From the NCBI RefSeq assembly GCF_016132545.1, contig NZ_CP066167.1:647001-711000 (forward strand): a stretch of DNA of 64,000 bases, read 5' to 3'. This document shows, piece after piece, positions 52,564 through 61,616 of the stretch. This DNA comes from Spongiibacter nanhainus. Its GTDB lineage: Bacteria > Pseudomonadota > Gammaproteobacteria > Pseudomonadales > Spongiibacteraceae. The position numbers were made by a program, and so were the translations under genes. The notes beneath the pieces were generated by a model. The model was given only the letters and a program-made list of their open reading frames with translations. It did no database searches and was not told the origin of the DNA. Each line of letters starts with the position of its first letter. The stretch's first letter is position 1.

Positions 52564-54036
52564 ATGTCGTCTTCGACCGTGAATGTGCTCGATATTAAGG
52601 AGCCGAAAATCCGACTGCTGCACCTCAGTTGGTTTGCCTTTTTTCTTACCTTTGTTGTGTGGTTTAACCACGCGCCGATGTTGGCCTCTATAAAGGAGGC
52701 TTTTGATCTCAGTACTCAGCAAGTTAAAGCGCTGATGATACTCAATGTGGCCTTGACCATTCCGGCCAGGGTGGTTGTCGGCATGTTGGTGGATCGTTTT
52801 GGTCCGCGGATTATCTTTAGCTGCTTGCTGGTGACTGGCGGCGCAATCTGTTGCTTTTTTGCGTTTGCCAATAGTTACGAGATGATTGCACTGCTGCGCT
52901 TCCTGATGGGCTTTATCGGCGCAGGCTTTGTGATTGGCATCCGTTTGGTGGGGGAGTGGTTTCCCGCCCGACAGGTCGGTTTGGCTGAGGGTGTCTATGG
53001 CGGCTGGGGTAACTTTGGTTCAGCGGCGGCGGCGATGAGCCTCCCTACCTTGGCGCTTATTTATGGTGGTGACGATGGCTGGCGCTATGCGATAGCCACT
53101 ACCGGTGTCATAGCTGCCTGCTACGGTGTGTTCTTTTATTGGCGCGCCCGCAATACGCCAAAAGGTTCTACCTACTTCAAGCCCAAGCGCTCCGGTGGTC
53201 TGGTGGTAACCAGTAAGGGTGACTTGTACTTTTATATTGCCATGTGCATCCCTATGTATCTGGCTTTGGCGGTGCTCACCTGGAAGTTGTCGCCAGCAAA
53301 TTTGGGCTTGCTCACCGACTTGGCGGCCATGGCTATCTATGTGGTGCTTGCGGTGTTGTTTGTTTTTCAGGTCAGCCAGATCCTGCGGGTAAACAGCGAT
53401 GTGCTAAAGGGCGTGCCTGTGCCCGAGGTGCAACGCTATGAATTTAAGCAGGTGGCGATATTGAATGTGTCCTACCTGGTGACCTTCGGCTCGGAGTTGG
53501 CGGTTGTCTCCATGTTGCCGCTATTCTTTATGGATACTTTTGACCTTTCTGCAGTAACGGCAGGGATGTTGGCGTCGGGCTTTGCCTTTATGAACCTGGT
53601 GGCGCGTCCCACTGGCGGCTTTTTCTCCGATAAGTTTGGCCGGCGCAAGTCGCTGTCAATTTTGGTGGCAGGGTTGGCCGTGGGTTACTTGTTGCTGAGC
53701 CAAATTACCTCAGAGTGGCCAATATGGTTGGCGGTCGTGGCCACAATGTGTTGTTCGTTCTTTGTGCAAGCCGGAGAGGGTGCGGTATTTGCCATCGTAC
53801 CCTTGGTGAAGCGGAGTATGACCGGACAGATTGCCGGCATGACTGGTGCCTACGGTAATGTGGGAGCGGTGAGTTTCCTGACGGCGCTAAGCTTTGTCAG
53901 TGACTCGGGCTTCTTTATGATTATTGCGGCCTGTGCCGGGGTTGTCTTTATTGCTGTGCAGTTTATGACTGAACCCCGGGGACATATTGCTGAATACAAT
54001 GATGATGGCAGCGTTGCCCTTATTGAGGTCAGTTGA
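52564..54036 (+). CDS. narK: Nitrate/nitrite transporter, MFS NarK/NasA type
   Basis: 490 residues with 12 predicted membrane segments. Signatures include [24 protein letters not shown] (MFS loop 2-3), [18 protein letters not shown] (nitrate-binding Arg region) and [20 protein letters not shown], the glycine-rich nitrate signature. A central insertion (about 205-280) carries two extra hydrophobic stretches, as in some assimilatory transporters. The sigma-54 promoter and divergent nirBD imply use in nitrate/nitrite assimilation. The kinase/phosphatase gene follows by 22 bp. Confidence 0.92.
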   Translation: MSSSTVNVLDIKEPKIRLLHLSWFAFFLTFVVWFNHAPMLASIKEAFDLSTQQVKALMILNVALTIPARVVVGMLVDRFGPRIIFSCLLVTGGAICCFFAFANSYEMIALLRFLMGFIGAGFVIGIRLVGEWFPARQVGLAEGVYGGWGNFGSAAAAMSLPTLALIYGGDDGWRYAIATTGVIAACYGVFFYWRARNTPKGSTYFKPKRSGGLVVTSKGDLYFYIAMCIPMYLALAVLTWKLSPANLGLLTDLAAMAIYVVLAVLFVFQVSQILRVNSDVLKGVPVPEVQRYEFKQVAILNVSYLVTFGSELAVVSMLPLFFMDTFDLSAVTAGMLASGFAFMNLVARPTGGFFSDKFGRRKSLSILVAGLAVGYLLLSQITSEWPIWLAVVATMCCSFFVQAGEGAVFAIVPLVKRSMTGQIAGMTGAYGNVGAVSFLTALSFVSDSGFFMIIAACAGVVFIAVQFMTEPRGHIAEYNDDGSVALIEVS

Positions 54037-54058
54037 GGAGACCCTGTAATCTCGTTAT

Positions 54059-55780
54059 ATGAAGCATCTTGAAGCCGGTATGCGTTTGTCCGTCGCTCAG
54101 CACAGCGCTGCTGGGCGAAAGGACATCAATGAGGACAGTCTTGGGGTTCGGGTGCCGGATGGCTTGGCGCTGACCACTAAAGGTGCGGTCGCTGTTATTG
54201 CCGATGGGGTGTCTGCTGCTGAGGCGGGCAAAGAGGCCGCAGAAAGCTGTGTTACCGGCTTCCTGAACGACTACTTTTCCACCCCGGATATGTGGTCGGT
54301 CAAACGTTCCGCCCAGCAGGTGCTTAATGCCCTGAACCGCTGGCTTTTTGCACAGGGCCAGGGCTTTGCCCAGGCGGAGAAGGGTTACGTCTCGACGCTG
54401 AGCGCTATTGTGCTCAAATCCCGTACCGCGCATATTTTTCACGTTGGCGATAGCCGTATCTACAGGCTGCGCAGTGGCGTGCTGGAGCCCTTGACCCGTG
54501 ACCACGCCCGGCGAATAAATCGCCACCAAACCTATCTGACCCGGGCTATGGGCTTGGACGCCAGCCTGGATGTCGACTATCGCACTGTGGAAATCGAGCA
54601 GGGTGACCTGTTTCTGCTGACGACTGATGGTGTTCACGATGTTCTGGGGTCCGCAGAGATGGCGGAGCTAATCCCGGCAGAGGGAGGCCCCCTGGATGTC
54701 GCCTGCGAATCGCTGATTGCTTCCGCGCTGTCTGCCGGGAGTACAGATAACCTCAGTTGCCAGCTTGTGCGGGTGGATAACTTGCCTGTCCCGGAGGCGG
54801 ATGATGTCTACCGCAAGTTGGCTGAATTGCCTTTTCCTCCGCCTCTGGAGAAAGGTGCCGTGGTTGACGGCTTGCTGGTTGAGGCAGAGATTCATGCCAG
54901 TGCCCGCAGTCAGGTATATCGCGTCTATGACCCTGAGCGTCAACGACGCTATGTGATGAAAACCCCTTCACCTAACTACGTTGACGATCCCGCTTATATC
55001 GAGCGCTTTGTTCTGGAGGGGTGGATTGGTAGTCGGATAGACAACAAACACGTGGTCGCGGTCGTGCCAACACCGCATCGGCCCAGCTATTTATACTATC
55101 TGACAGAGTGGGTAGAGGGCGTGACGCTCAGCCAATGGATGAAACAGTATCCAGCGCCTGCCTTGGCCGATGCCCTGGCACTGATCACAGGGGTGGCGGA
55201 GGGTATTCAGGCGATGCATCGCAAGGGTACGCTTCACCAGGACATTAAGCCGGACAATATTCTTGTTCGCGAAGACGGCGTGCCGGTGATTATCGATTTT
55301 GGTTCCTGCTATGTGGCAAGCCTGGCGGAGATCGCCGCACCTATCGAGCGGGATCTCGTGTTGGGGACCGCCCAATATTCGGCACCAGAGCATGCACTTG
55401 GTCGCACAGCGGGGGCCGCAGCAGACCAGTTTTCCTTGGCCGTGATTGTGTTTGAGTGGCTGGCTGGCAAGCAGCCTTACGCCGGAAAGCTGGAGGGGAG
55501 CCAATCACTGGCGGCCTACTCGCGCCTTAAATACATTTCTCTATGTAGTTATAACCCCCATGTGCCCCTATGGATTGATGGCGCTATAAAAAAGGCGCTG
55601 AGCATAAACCCGGCGTCGCGCTATGGGGATATTGCGGAGTTTCTCCACGATTTAAAACACCCTAACCCGCGGTTTTCTACGGTTCACTATCAGCCATTTA
55701 TTGAGAAAAACCCCCTGCTGTTTTGGCAAGTGTTATCAGCGGTACTGTTTTTGCTTCTAATTTATAGCCATACAAATTGA
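54059..55780 (+). CDS. Bifunctional PP2C phosphatase / Ser-Thr kinase, membrane-anchored
   Basis: 573 residues. Residues 1-235 form a PP2C phosphatase: GRKDINEDSLGV, VIADGVSAAEAGKEA, HVGDSRIYRL, LLTTDGVHDVL and STDNLSC supply the metal-binding aspartates. Residues 265-530 form a Hanks-type kinase with Lys in YVMKTPSP, HQDIKPDNIL (catalytic loop, HQD for HRD), IIDFGSC (DFG) and APEHALG. A C-terminal membrane segment (LFWQVLSAVLFLLLIYSH) tethers it. Such fused enzymes recur beside nirBD/narK in pseudomonads and relatives, but their substrate is unknown. It is co-transcribed with narK by spacing. GAGGAG is far from the first ATG; a second start at 54080 is possible. Confidence 0.9.
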   Translation: MKHLEAGMRLSVAQHSAAGRKDINEDSLGVRVPDGLALTTKGAVAVIADGVSAAEAGKEAAESCVTGFLNDYFSTPDMWSVKRSAQQVLNALNRWLFAQGQGFAQAEKGYVSTLSAIVLKSRTAHIFHVGDSRIYRLRSGVLEPLTRDHARRINRHQTYLTRAMGLDASLDVDYRTVEIEQGDLFLLTTDGVHDVLGSAEMAELIPAEGGPLDVACESLIASALSAGSTDNLSCQLVRVDNLPVPEADDVYRKLAELPFPPPLEKGAVVDGLLVEAEIHASARSQVYRVYDPERQRRYVMKTPSPNYVDDPAYIERFVLEGWIGSRIDNKHVVAVVPTPHRPSYLYYLTEWVEGVTLSQWMKQYPAPALADALALITGVAEGIQAMHRKGTLHQDIKPDNILVREDGVPVIIDFGSCYVASLAEIAAPIERDLVLGTAQYSAPEHALGRTAGAAADQFSLAVIVFEWLAGKQPYAGKLEGSQSLAAYSRLKYISLCSYNPHVPLWIDGAIKKALSINPASRYGDIAEFLHDLKHPNPRFSTVHYQPFIEKNPLLFWQVLSAVLFLLLIYSHTN

Positions 55781-56176
55781 GACGTAGTTCTCAGTTTGTT
55801 CGAAAATGGCGCACTCGTTTTTCCCACCTTTTTATCCCCTTGTTTTATTTCGGTGCTTATTTTGCGTTCTTGTGATGCGCATGCAAAAAAGTGCGTGACC
55901 TCTTTGCGAGCAAAAATAGAGTTTTTATTGGTGCGCCCTGCTGTTTGTGCACTGGTGTTACGCAAAAAGGCGATTTAACCACTATTTTCGTTACCTTTGG
56001 TATCAGGTGGCATGGCGGTTGCAAAAAGTCCTGTGCAGCTCGGCGATGGAAACTGGCACAACGGAGTGAGAGTTAGGGCGGCTGTGGCGCTTTCGTCTCA
56101 CTCCGACAGACAAGTTCGGCGGGCATGTAAAGAAAAGCAATGAATACACTTTCTTAGGTGCTTTGGAGTAGCGGAG
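55781..56176. other. Control region of the DUF3034-haemoglobin operon
   Basis: 396 bp with no supported gene. It contains the sigma-54-type promoter at 56008-56023 and, 60-90 bp upstream, a run of GTGC/GCAC half-sites (including GTGCAC near 55956) that could be enhancer sites. The leader from the predicted start to the ATG is about 140 nt and purine-rich at its end. Confidence 0.65.
56008..56023 (+). promoter_or_regulatory. Sigma-54 promoter of the DUF3034-haemoglobin operon
   Basis: TGGCATGGCGGTTGCA matches TGGCACG-N4-TTGCW with a single change and the required GG-N10-GC spacing. It is the only strong promoter-like element I see before the four-gene operon. Confidence 0.83.
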
Positions 56177-57211
56177 ATGGTTAAGATGAATAGAAGCGGA
56201 ATCGCTCGTGGTTTATGTGTATCCCTCGTCAGTCTTGTACTGAGTGGGAATGTGGCAGCCGAGTTGTTTAATACCGGTAAGGTATTGGCTACCGGCGGCG
56301 TAAGTATGATTGATGGTGCAGGCGGTGGTGGTATTACGCCGTGGGCCACTATTACCGGTTACGCAACAAGAGATGGTGTAAACGGTAACGTGCACTACAC
56401 CTACGCCCCCCTGGCTAACTATACCCTTCACTCTGTGGGTGTGGCTGCAGGCTTGTGGGACAGGGTTGAGTTGTCCTATGCCAAGAGCTCGCTGACAACG
56501 GCTGCAACCTTTGACACGCTGGGTTTGGTCTTAGATACCGTGAGTGGTGTGCTAGGCGACTCTCTGGAAACAGGTATCGCGCCTTTTAATACCACTATTG
56601 ATATGGATGTAATCGGCGCCAAGGTCAGGGTGTTTGGTGAGGCAATATACGACTCGGACAACCTGATTCCCCAGGTCGCCATCGGTGCGTTCTACAAGAA
56701 AAACAAAAACGACAAGTTGTTGCACACCTTGAAGGCAGCTGAAACTGACGGCTGGGAATACTATATTTCAGCGACAAAAATCTTCTTCCCTATCAATACC
56801 TTGATTAACTTTACGGCGCGGTATACCGCGGCAAACCAGACGGGTCTAGTCGGTTTTGGGGGCCCTGATGGAACGGAAGAAGAAATTCGCCCGGAGGTCT
56901 CGATAGCCTATCTGCTTAATAAGCGGACAGCGATCGGTGCGGAGTGGGCAGCTCATGGCGATAACCTGAACGGTGAAAGCGTCAACCTGGGTGGTTTGAG
57001 TGTCACCGAGCTTCAGCCGATCCTGGAAACAGCGGGCTTGGGTAACTTGTCGGGCACATTGACCCAAAACGAAAGCGACTGGTTTGATGCTTTTGTCGCC
57101 TACTTCCCCAGTAAGAACCTTTCGATGACCTTCGCTTATGCCTGGTTGGGTGATATCACCATTACCCCTGATCAGCATGGCTTTTACCTATCATTGCAGG
57201 CTTCTTTCTAA
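56177..57211 (+). CDS. DUF3034 family outer-membrane-like protein
   Basis: 344 residues. A signal peptide ends near NVAAELF; the mature part is rich in alternating aromatic/hydrophobic beta strands and ends in Phe (YLSLQASF), typical of outer-membrane barrels. DUF3034-like features include TGGVSMIDGAGGGGITPWATITGYATRDG near the N-terminus and SVGVAAGLWDRVELSYAKSSL; the second half has AWLGDITITPDQHGFYLS. The function is not established. It leads an operon whose other products are an exported haemoglobin, an FMN protein and a PepSY membrane protein (gaps 36, 31 and 28 bp). A pore or docking role for that system is inference. Confidence 0.85.
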   Translation: MVKMNRSGIARGLCVSLVSLVLSGNVAAELFNTGKVLATGGVSMIDGAGGGGITPWATITGYATRDGVNGNVHYTYAPLANYTLHSVGVAAGLWDRVELSYAKSSLTTAATFDTLGLVLDTVSGVLGDSLETGIAPFNTTIDMDVIGAKVRVFGEAIYDSDNLIPQVAIGAFYKKNKNDKLLHTLKAAETDGWEYYISATKIFFPINTLINFTARYTAANQTGLVGFGGPDGTEEEIRPEVSIAYLLNKRTAIGAEWAAHGDNLNGESVNLGGLSVTELQPILETAGLGNLSGTLTQNESDWFDAFVAYFPSKNLSMTFAYAWLGDITITPDQHGFYLSLQASF

Positions 57212-57247
57212 GCAAAGACTGACGACCGAGATTAATAGGAGAGTTCT

Positions 57248-57712
57248 ATGAAACCGTTTAAATTAATGATTGCCTCCGTGTTTCTCATGTTGCTGGCAGT
57301 ATCGTCTGTCAGTCATGCCCAAACCGGTGAGACGAAAACCATTCCACCACTGGATAACGACGCCCTGGAGCAATGGGGTGGCGAGGAAGGCATCCGCAAC
57401 TGGGTAGAGAGTCTGTTCTACTACATTATGCTGGATAACCGCATCAATCACGTGTTCCGCGAGTTCGGCAACATTGAGCGGCAAATCTTCCTCAATACCC
57501 AGCTGGAGCAGTTGGTGTTGGGTGGTGACGTGGAGTACCAAGGTGCCAGCATGGCAGCGGCTCACGCCGATCTGGGCATTACCTTGACCCAGTTTAATGC
57601 GGTGGTCGAGGCGGCCTATAACGCTTGCGAGCGGGTGAATGTGACCTATGAGGCCTGCAACCAGCTCATCGCTGCGCTGGCACCCTACGAGCGTGTCATT
57701 GTAACCCGTTAA
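57248..57712 (+). CDS. Exported group 1 truncated haemoglobin
   Basis: 154 residues with a signal peptide (cleavage near SHA|QTGE), which is unusual because most truncated haemoglobins are cytosolic. The globin part begins EQWGGEEGIRNWVESLFYY. Likely haem-pocket residues are Tyr58 (B10), a CD-region Phe in NHVFREF, and proximal His106 in SMAAAHADLGIT; LGGDVEYQG is typical of group 1. Cys127 and Cys137 in the last helices could form a disulfide, fitting an oxidising compartment. Possible roles are NO dioxygenation, oxygen binding or electron transfer in the periplasm. Reduction would need a partner, and the FMN-binding and PepSY genes follow directly. Confidence 0.88.
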   Translation: MKPFKLMIASVFLMLLAVSSVSHAQTGETKTIPPLDNDALEQWGGEEGIRNWVESLFYYIMLDNRINHVFREFGNIERQIFLNTQLEQLVLGGDVEYQGASMAAAHADLGITLTQFNAVVEAAYNACERVNVTYEACNQLIAALAPYERVIVTR

Positions 57713-57743
57713 TCGAGTTTAATCGTTTACTAAGTGAGGAAGT

Positions 57744-58373
57744 ATGTCTTTCTTAGCAGGTATTGTGGGACGGGAGAGTAAAAGGGTGGCAGGAGCCGCC
57801 CTTGTTTCTCGAGACTCTATTGGTGAGAGCGCCAAGGGGGTGTTGACAATTGTCGGTGCGGTAATGGTGGTCTTATCTATCGTTATCATGTTTCCTCGGG
57901 CTGAATCATTTGAGCTCTATAAGACCTTTCAAACCCCCGAAGTTTTCTTGAATGAAGTATTTAGTAATGCCCCACCCAGCCCCCAAGTTTTAAATCTAAG
58001 CAGTAGTGATCAATCGGAGATTCAAAAAGTGTTCGGACGATCTTTCCCGCAACAGCGAGTGAGATATTGGACCGACGGAGATCGAACGGTGTGGATTTTT
58101 GACGACATCGGCAAAGAAGGTTATGTGCCGACGACATGTGGTTTTGTCATTAAAGATGAGGCTGTGGCAGCGGCGAAGGTGTTGATCTATCGCGAGTCCC
58201 GCGGTGAGCAGGTCGCTGAACCGTCTTTCCTGAATCAGTTGGCTGGTGCTAAAGCTGCAGGAAAAAAGCTCGATGTAGAGGTCGACAATATCACAGGTGC
58301 GACATTGTCCGTTCAAATGATGGAGCGCATGGCGCGCACCGCCCTGACGCTAGATGCGTTGACCAAAACATAA
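57744..58373 (+). CDS. Membrane-anchored FMN-binding protein
   Basis: 209 residues. One membrane segment (about 32-50, GVLTIVGAVMVVLSIVIMF) places the rest in the periplasm. The C-terminal FMN-binding domain carries the flavinylation motif DNITGATLSV, in which Thr187 would hold FMN by a phosphoester bond, as in RnfG/NqrC/NosR-type domains. A Cys in PTTCGFVIKDE precedes it. Flavinylation needs ApbE, which is not in this window. It is a plausible electron donor to the exported haemoglobin encoded just upstream. Confidence 0.87.
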   Translation: MSFLAGIVGRESKRVAGAALVSRDSIGESAKGVLTIVGAVMVVLSIVIMFPRAESFELYKTFQTPEVFLNEVFSNAPPSPQVLNLSSSDQSEIQKVFGRSFPQQRVRYWTDGDRTVWIFDDIGKEGYVPTTCGFVIKDEAVAAAKVLIYRESRGEQVAEPSFLNQLAGAKAAGKKLDVEVDNITGATLSVQMMERMARTALTLDALTKT

Positions 58374-58401
58374 CAGGCCTAAGTAAAAGCAGGGGATAAT
58401 C

Positions 58402-59367
58402 ATGTCTAACAATACAGTAAGGGCGATTGCTGATAGGCAGCCCTTATCGCAAACGGGAACAAAAAAATCTGAAGCTAATCCGGCTGTTTCGGCGAGCAGT
58501 ACGGCGTCGCCTGTAACAGCCGATGGCGTTGCATCAGGTGTAGGGCGCGACCAGAAACAAGCGCCAAGGTCGCCGCGGCCCAAGGCTGGCAAAAAAAATA
58601 TGTCGATGTTTTTGCGCCAGTGGCACCAACGCGGTGGACTATTTGCGTTTCTTTTCATGGGTTGGCTCGGTATCAGTGGATTTCTTCTTAATCAGAGCGC
58701 CTCGTGGGGGCTTGATGCTATTCGGGTCGGTTCACAAACCCTAATGGCCATGTATGGGCTGCATCCCGAAGTGCCTGACTCCGGCTACAAACAAGGAGAA
58801 CATTGGCTGGCAACGACCACTGAAAATACCGTGGTGGACGGTCATGTGTTGAACGCCCACATCCCATCGCCATTGGGTTTTGCGGCCGTGAATATCGATG
58901 GCAGTCAAACGCTGTTTGTTGCCACAAAAGATAAAGTCACAGTGTTGGATACTGATGGCCGTGTTATCGATGAACTCAGTGATTATTTGCTGCCTGTTGG
59001 CGCAGTCTCGGCCCTGGGAACTACCAGCAGTGGCGAGGACGGCGCCTCAACCATTGTGGTAAAGGGGGAGCGAAGCTACACCAGTCGGGACGGTATTGCC
59101 TGGGTCCCATTGCAGGATGATAGCGCTGTGTCGTGGTCCCAGCAGACGGCATTGAGTGAGGGAATTAAGTCACAGGTTGAGCCCTTTGCCAGGCCTACTG
59201 TGGCTTTGGAACAAGTCTTGATCGATTTGCACAGCGGGCGCCTTTTTGGTCGCGTTGGCCCGTGGGTTATCAATACAGTAGGTGTGATTTGCGTGTGGTT
59301 GTCCATAAGTGGTGTGTGGATGATGTGGCGTGCGAACAAGCGAAAAACCTCAGCACGTCGCCGTTGA
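58402..59367 (+). CDS. PepSY-associated membrane protein
   Basis: 321 residues. A polar, probably disordered cytoplasmic N-terminus of about 70 residues precedes the PepSY-associated helix (WHQRGGLFAFLFMGWLGISGFLLNQ, near 72-98). A periplasmic beta-rich domain (about 100-275) follows, then a second helix (WVINTVGVICVWLSISGVWMMW, near 288-309) before a basic tail. His75 near the first helix and His261 in LIDLHSGRLFG before the second are typical of PepSY_TM proteins, where paired histidines hold haem and move electrons across the membrane. It is the last gene of the operon. Confidence 0.82.
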   Translation: MSNNTVRAIADRQPLSQTGTKKSEANPAVSASSTASPVTADGVASGVGRDQKQAPRSPRPKAGKKNMSMFLRQWHQRGGLFAFLFMGWLGISGFLLNQSASWGLDAIRVGSQTLMAMYGLHPEVPDSGYKQGEHWLATTTENTVVDGHVLNAHIPSPLGFAAVNIDGSQTLFVATKDKVTVLDTDGRVIDELSDYLLPVGAVSALGTTSSGEDGASTIVVKGERSYTSRDGIAWVPLQDDSAVSWSQQTALSEGIKSQVEPFARPTVALEQVLIDLHSGRLFGRVGPWVINTVGVICVWLSISGVWMMWRANKRKTSARRR

Positions 59368-59390
59368 TTCAGCGACATCGATCAGTTCTA

Positions 59391-59406
59391 TGGCATCAAA
59401 ATTGCT
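59391..59406 (+). promoter_or_regulatory. Sigma-54-type promoter before the TPR gene pair
   Basis: TGGCATCAAAATTGCT has GG-N10-GC spacing and intact TTGCT, 24 bp after the PepSY stop. The next start codon is 228 bp downstream, so the leader would be long. No competing promoter is evident. Confidence 0.72.
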
Positions 59407-59633
59407 CAAGTAAGAAACAAGATAGGAAAGGTAAGTGGCGAGTGAGTGGAGCTGGGGTGCAGCTGTAAAAGCAAAGGTTGCTTCGAAGAGTGTTCGGCTC
59501 TTAAGTTCCACTAACGCATTGATTATGCGGGCTCTTCTTTACAGAGGCGCGCCACTGAATGGTTGCTAACGCGAAAGCGACGTGTACTTTCGCCGGTAAC
59601 TGCAATTACGGAGTTTACGTTGGAGGGCTCATA

Positions 59634-61616
59634 ATGGAGCATCATCCACATAGATCCACAACAAGTTGCGCAGCGCTTGCGCCGCTCTCCCGTATTCAAC
59701 AGATCCTACTTGTGATCTTGTTCACAGTTTTAAACACTGCTTCCTATGGAGAGGTACGTCACCCAATCAATGGCGATGCTGGGCCGGTATTTGAAGCGTC
59801 GCTTATCGTTGATGCAGATAGTGGTACTTTCTTAGAAGATGATAGTGATACTTCTTTGGAAGAGAAGGCCGAAGCGATTCTTTCTGAAATTAGTAGTGGA
59901 CGAAAGTTACTAGGGGTCGATGGATACATACCGGTTCGGGTGTATACGTCCCATTCATTAGCAGAAATCTTATTGCGTAAAGTCAGCGTGGAACTACAGG
60001 GCCAAGCGGATAGTGGGGACGAATTAGCAGAATCACGAGAATATTGGTACAGCGCGCGGGAAAGTGCGGCGCTCAGCGCAGGCGGGTTACACGAGCTGGG
60101 AACCTGGTGGCTTAAGCCAGGGACGTATTCGGTCAAGAGCAAGCTTGTAGCCGAAGACGATCTGGAGGCCGCGAATGTACCTCGTATCAATGTATCCAAA
60201 GAGATTAGCCTCAATGTCGACGGTGAGCCGCTTTATATAGAGGTGTCGCTGGATAGGCAGTCGAGCTTGTTCGGCTTAAAAGAAAAGTCGCAACTCAAGG
60301 TGCTGTCGCGAGAGTCGACAGATCAGGAGTCGCATGCGGTGCTGGAGCGGCGAGTAAGATACCACGTTCTAAGCGGCAATGAACTTCTCGCGAGTCTACT
60401 CGGCAGGAACGAAGTCGATGTTGACGCAGGAAGAATTAGCATAACAGAAGAAGTTGTAACAACTGTAAGTACTAACGATGCTGGAAGCGAGGGAGAAACT
60501 CGGCAGGCGCCTGGCGTCGAAAACTGGTACAGGCAATACCGAAGTGCGATGGCAGAACTGGCGGATGGCCGTGAGCCTGCGGCTCTAAAAGGACTTGTCG
60601 AAATTGCCAGTGCTCCAGTTGAGGATATAGTGGATGATGTGGAATCTGCACGACTACTGCAGGACCGTATCAACGTTGAGCTGGGGTTTTACTTTCTAAA
60701 GACGGGGCGAAACCTCAGCGCCGCGCAGCATTTTCGAGTCGTACGCCGCTTTAGTCCCTACGCCAAGAAAGCACTTATCGGCTTGGGGTGGGCTTTGCTG
60801 CGGCCAACTGAACGCAGTATCGATGTCGAAGGTAAGCCCCAAGCGGACTACTTATGGTCGGGCTCGGATGAGTATGTGGCGTGGGCACGTCGCAACGCGC
60901 CCTATCGCAATGCCTGGGCGGTGGGTTCTGGAGAAAAACTGGCGGACCTACGCAATGCCTTGTCACCGTGGCTGGAACTGGTGGCGGGTAACACTTTGAC
61001 AGCAGAGGTCCAGGAGGGTTTGCTGGTCATTCCCTATGCGCTAACCCATTTCGGTGCCTTGGATCGAGCTGAGGAGCGCTACCGCCGGGCTGATGACACG
61101 TTGTTGCAGGCCTCTCAACGCTTAAGCAATCTAAAAAGCGAAATACAGCAAGGCAAGCTTGTCGACGATCTGCTCGCATACTTTGCTCAGCAAGACAGTG
61201 GCTGGCGAGACTGTTTGTGTGGATTTGAGCGTGATGATGAGGAGGCACTGTCTTTAGTCATCGAAGCGCCTGCCGTTATGTTGGAGCTGGATGCACTTCG
61301 TCAATGGACAGTAGTACGGGAGGAGTTCCGGCGCTATCAGCAAAGTCTGAGTGAAGTACACAGTGATTCGATCAGCACGGGTAGTCGTGCGAGCCTATCC
61401 CATTTGCTGGCAAAGCTAGAAAGCCTAGAATCGCGTCTAACGGCGCGTATCGCCGAGCAATCCCAAGCGTTTAATGACGTAGCGGAAATGATAACCGCCG
61501 AGCATATTGAGCGCACAGAAGCCTATCTCGCCGAGTCACGATTTGCTCTAGCGCGACTTAATGAGCGCCGCAGGGAGCAGCTTCTGGGGTATAGCGAGCA
61601 GGGAGGTGAACGCTGA
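59634..61616 (+). CDS. Large exported helical repeat protein of unknown function
   Basis: 660 residues from ATG 59634, preferred over the in-frame GTG/ATG-type starts from 59559 because GGAGGG lies six bases upstream. A signal peptide (about 18-40, IQQILLVILFTVLNTASYG) is followed by a beta-rich half (40-290). An alpha-helical half with TPR-like segments comes next (NVELGFYFLKTGRNLSAAQHFRVVRRFSPYAKKALIGLGWALL; FGALDRAEERYRRADDTL). I do not recognise a named family. The stop overlaps the next start as TGATG, so the two products are coupled and probably form a complex. Confidence 0.75.
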   Translation: MEHHPHRSTTSCAALAPLSRIQQILLVILFTVLNTASYGEVRHPINGDAGPVFEASLIVDADSGTFLEDDSDTSLEEKAEAILSEISSGRKLLGVDGYIPVRVYTSHSLAEILLRKVSVELQGQADSGDELAESREYWYSARESAALSAGGLHELGTWWLKPGTYSVKSKLVAEDDLEAANVPRINVSKEISLNVDGEPLYIEVSLDRQSSLFGLKEKSQLKVLSRESTDQESHAVLERRVRYHVLSGNELLASLLGRNEVDVDAGRISITEEVVTTVSTNDAGSEGETRQAPGVENWYRQYRSAMAELADGREPAALKGLVEIASAPVEDIVDDVESARLLQDRINVELGFYFLKTGRNLSAAQHFRVVRRFSPYAKKALIGLGWALLRPTERSIDVEGKPQADYLWSGSDEYVAWARRNAPYRNAWAVGSGEKLADLRNALSPWLELVAGNTLTAEVQEGLLVIPYALTHFGALDRAEERYRRADDTLLQASQRLSNLKSEIQQGKLVDDLLAYFAQQDSGWRDCLCGFERDDEEALSLVIEAPAVMLELDALRQWTVVREEFRRYQQSLSEVHSDSISTGSRASLSHLLAKLESLESRLTARIAEQSQAFNDVAEMITAEHIERTEAYLAESRFALARLNERRREQLLGYSEQGGER

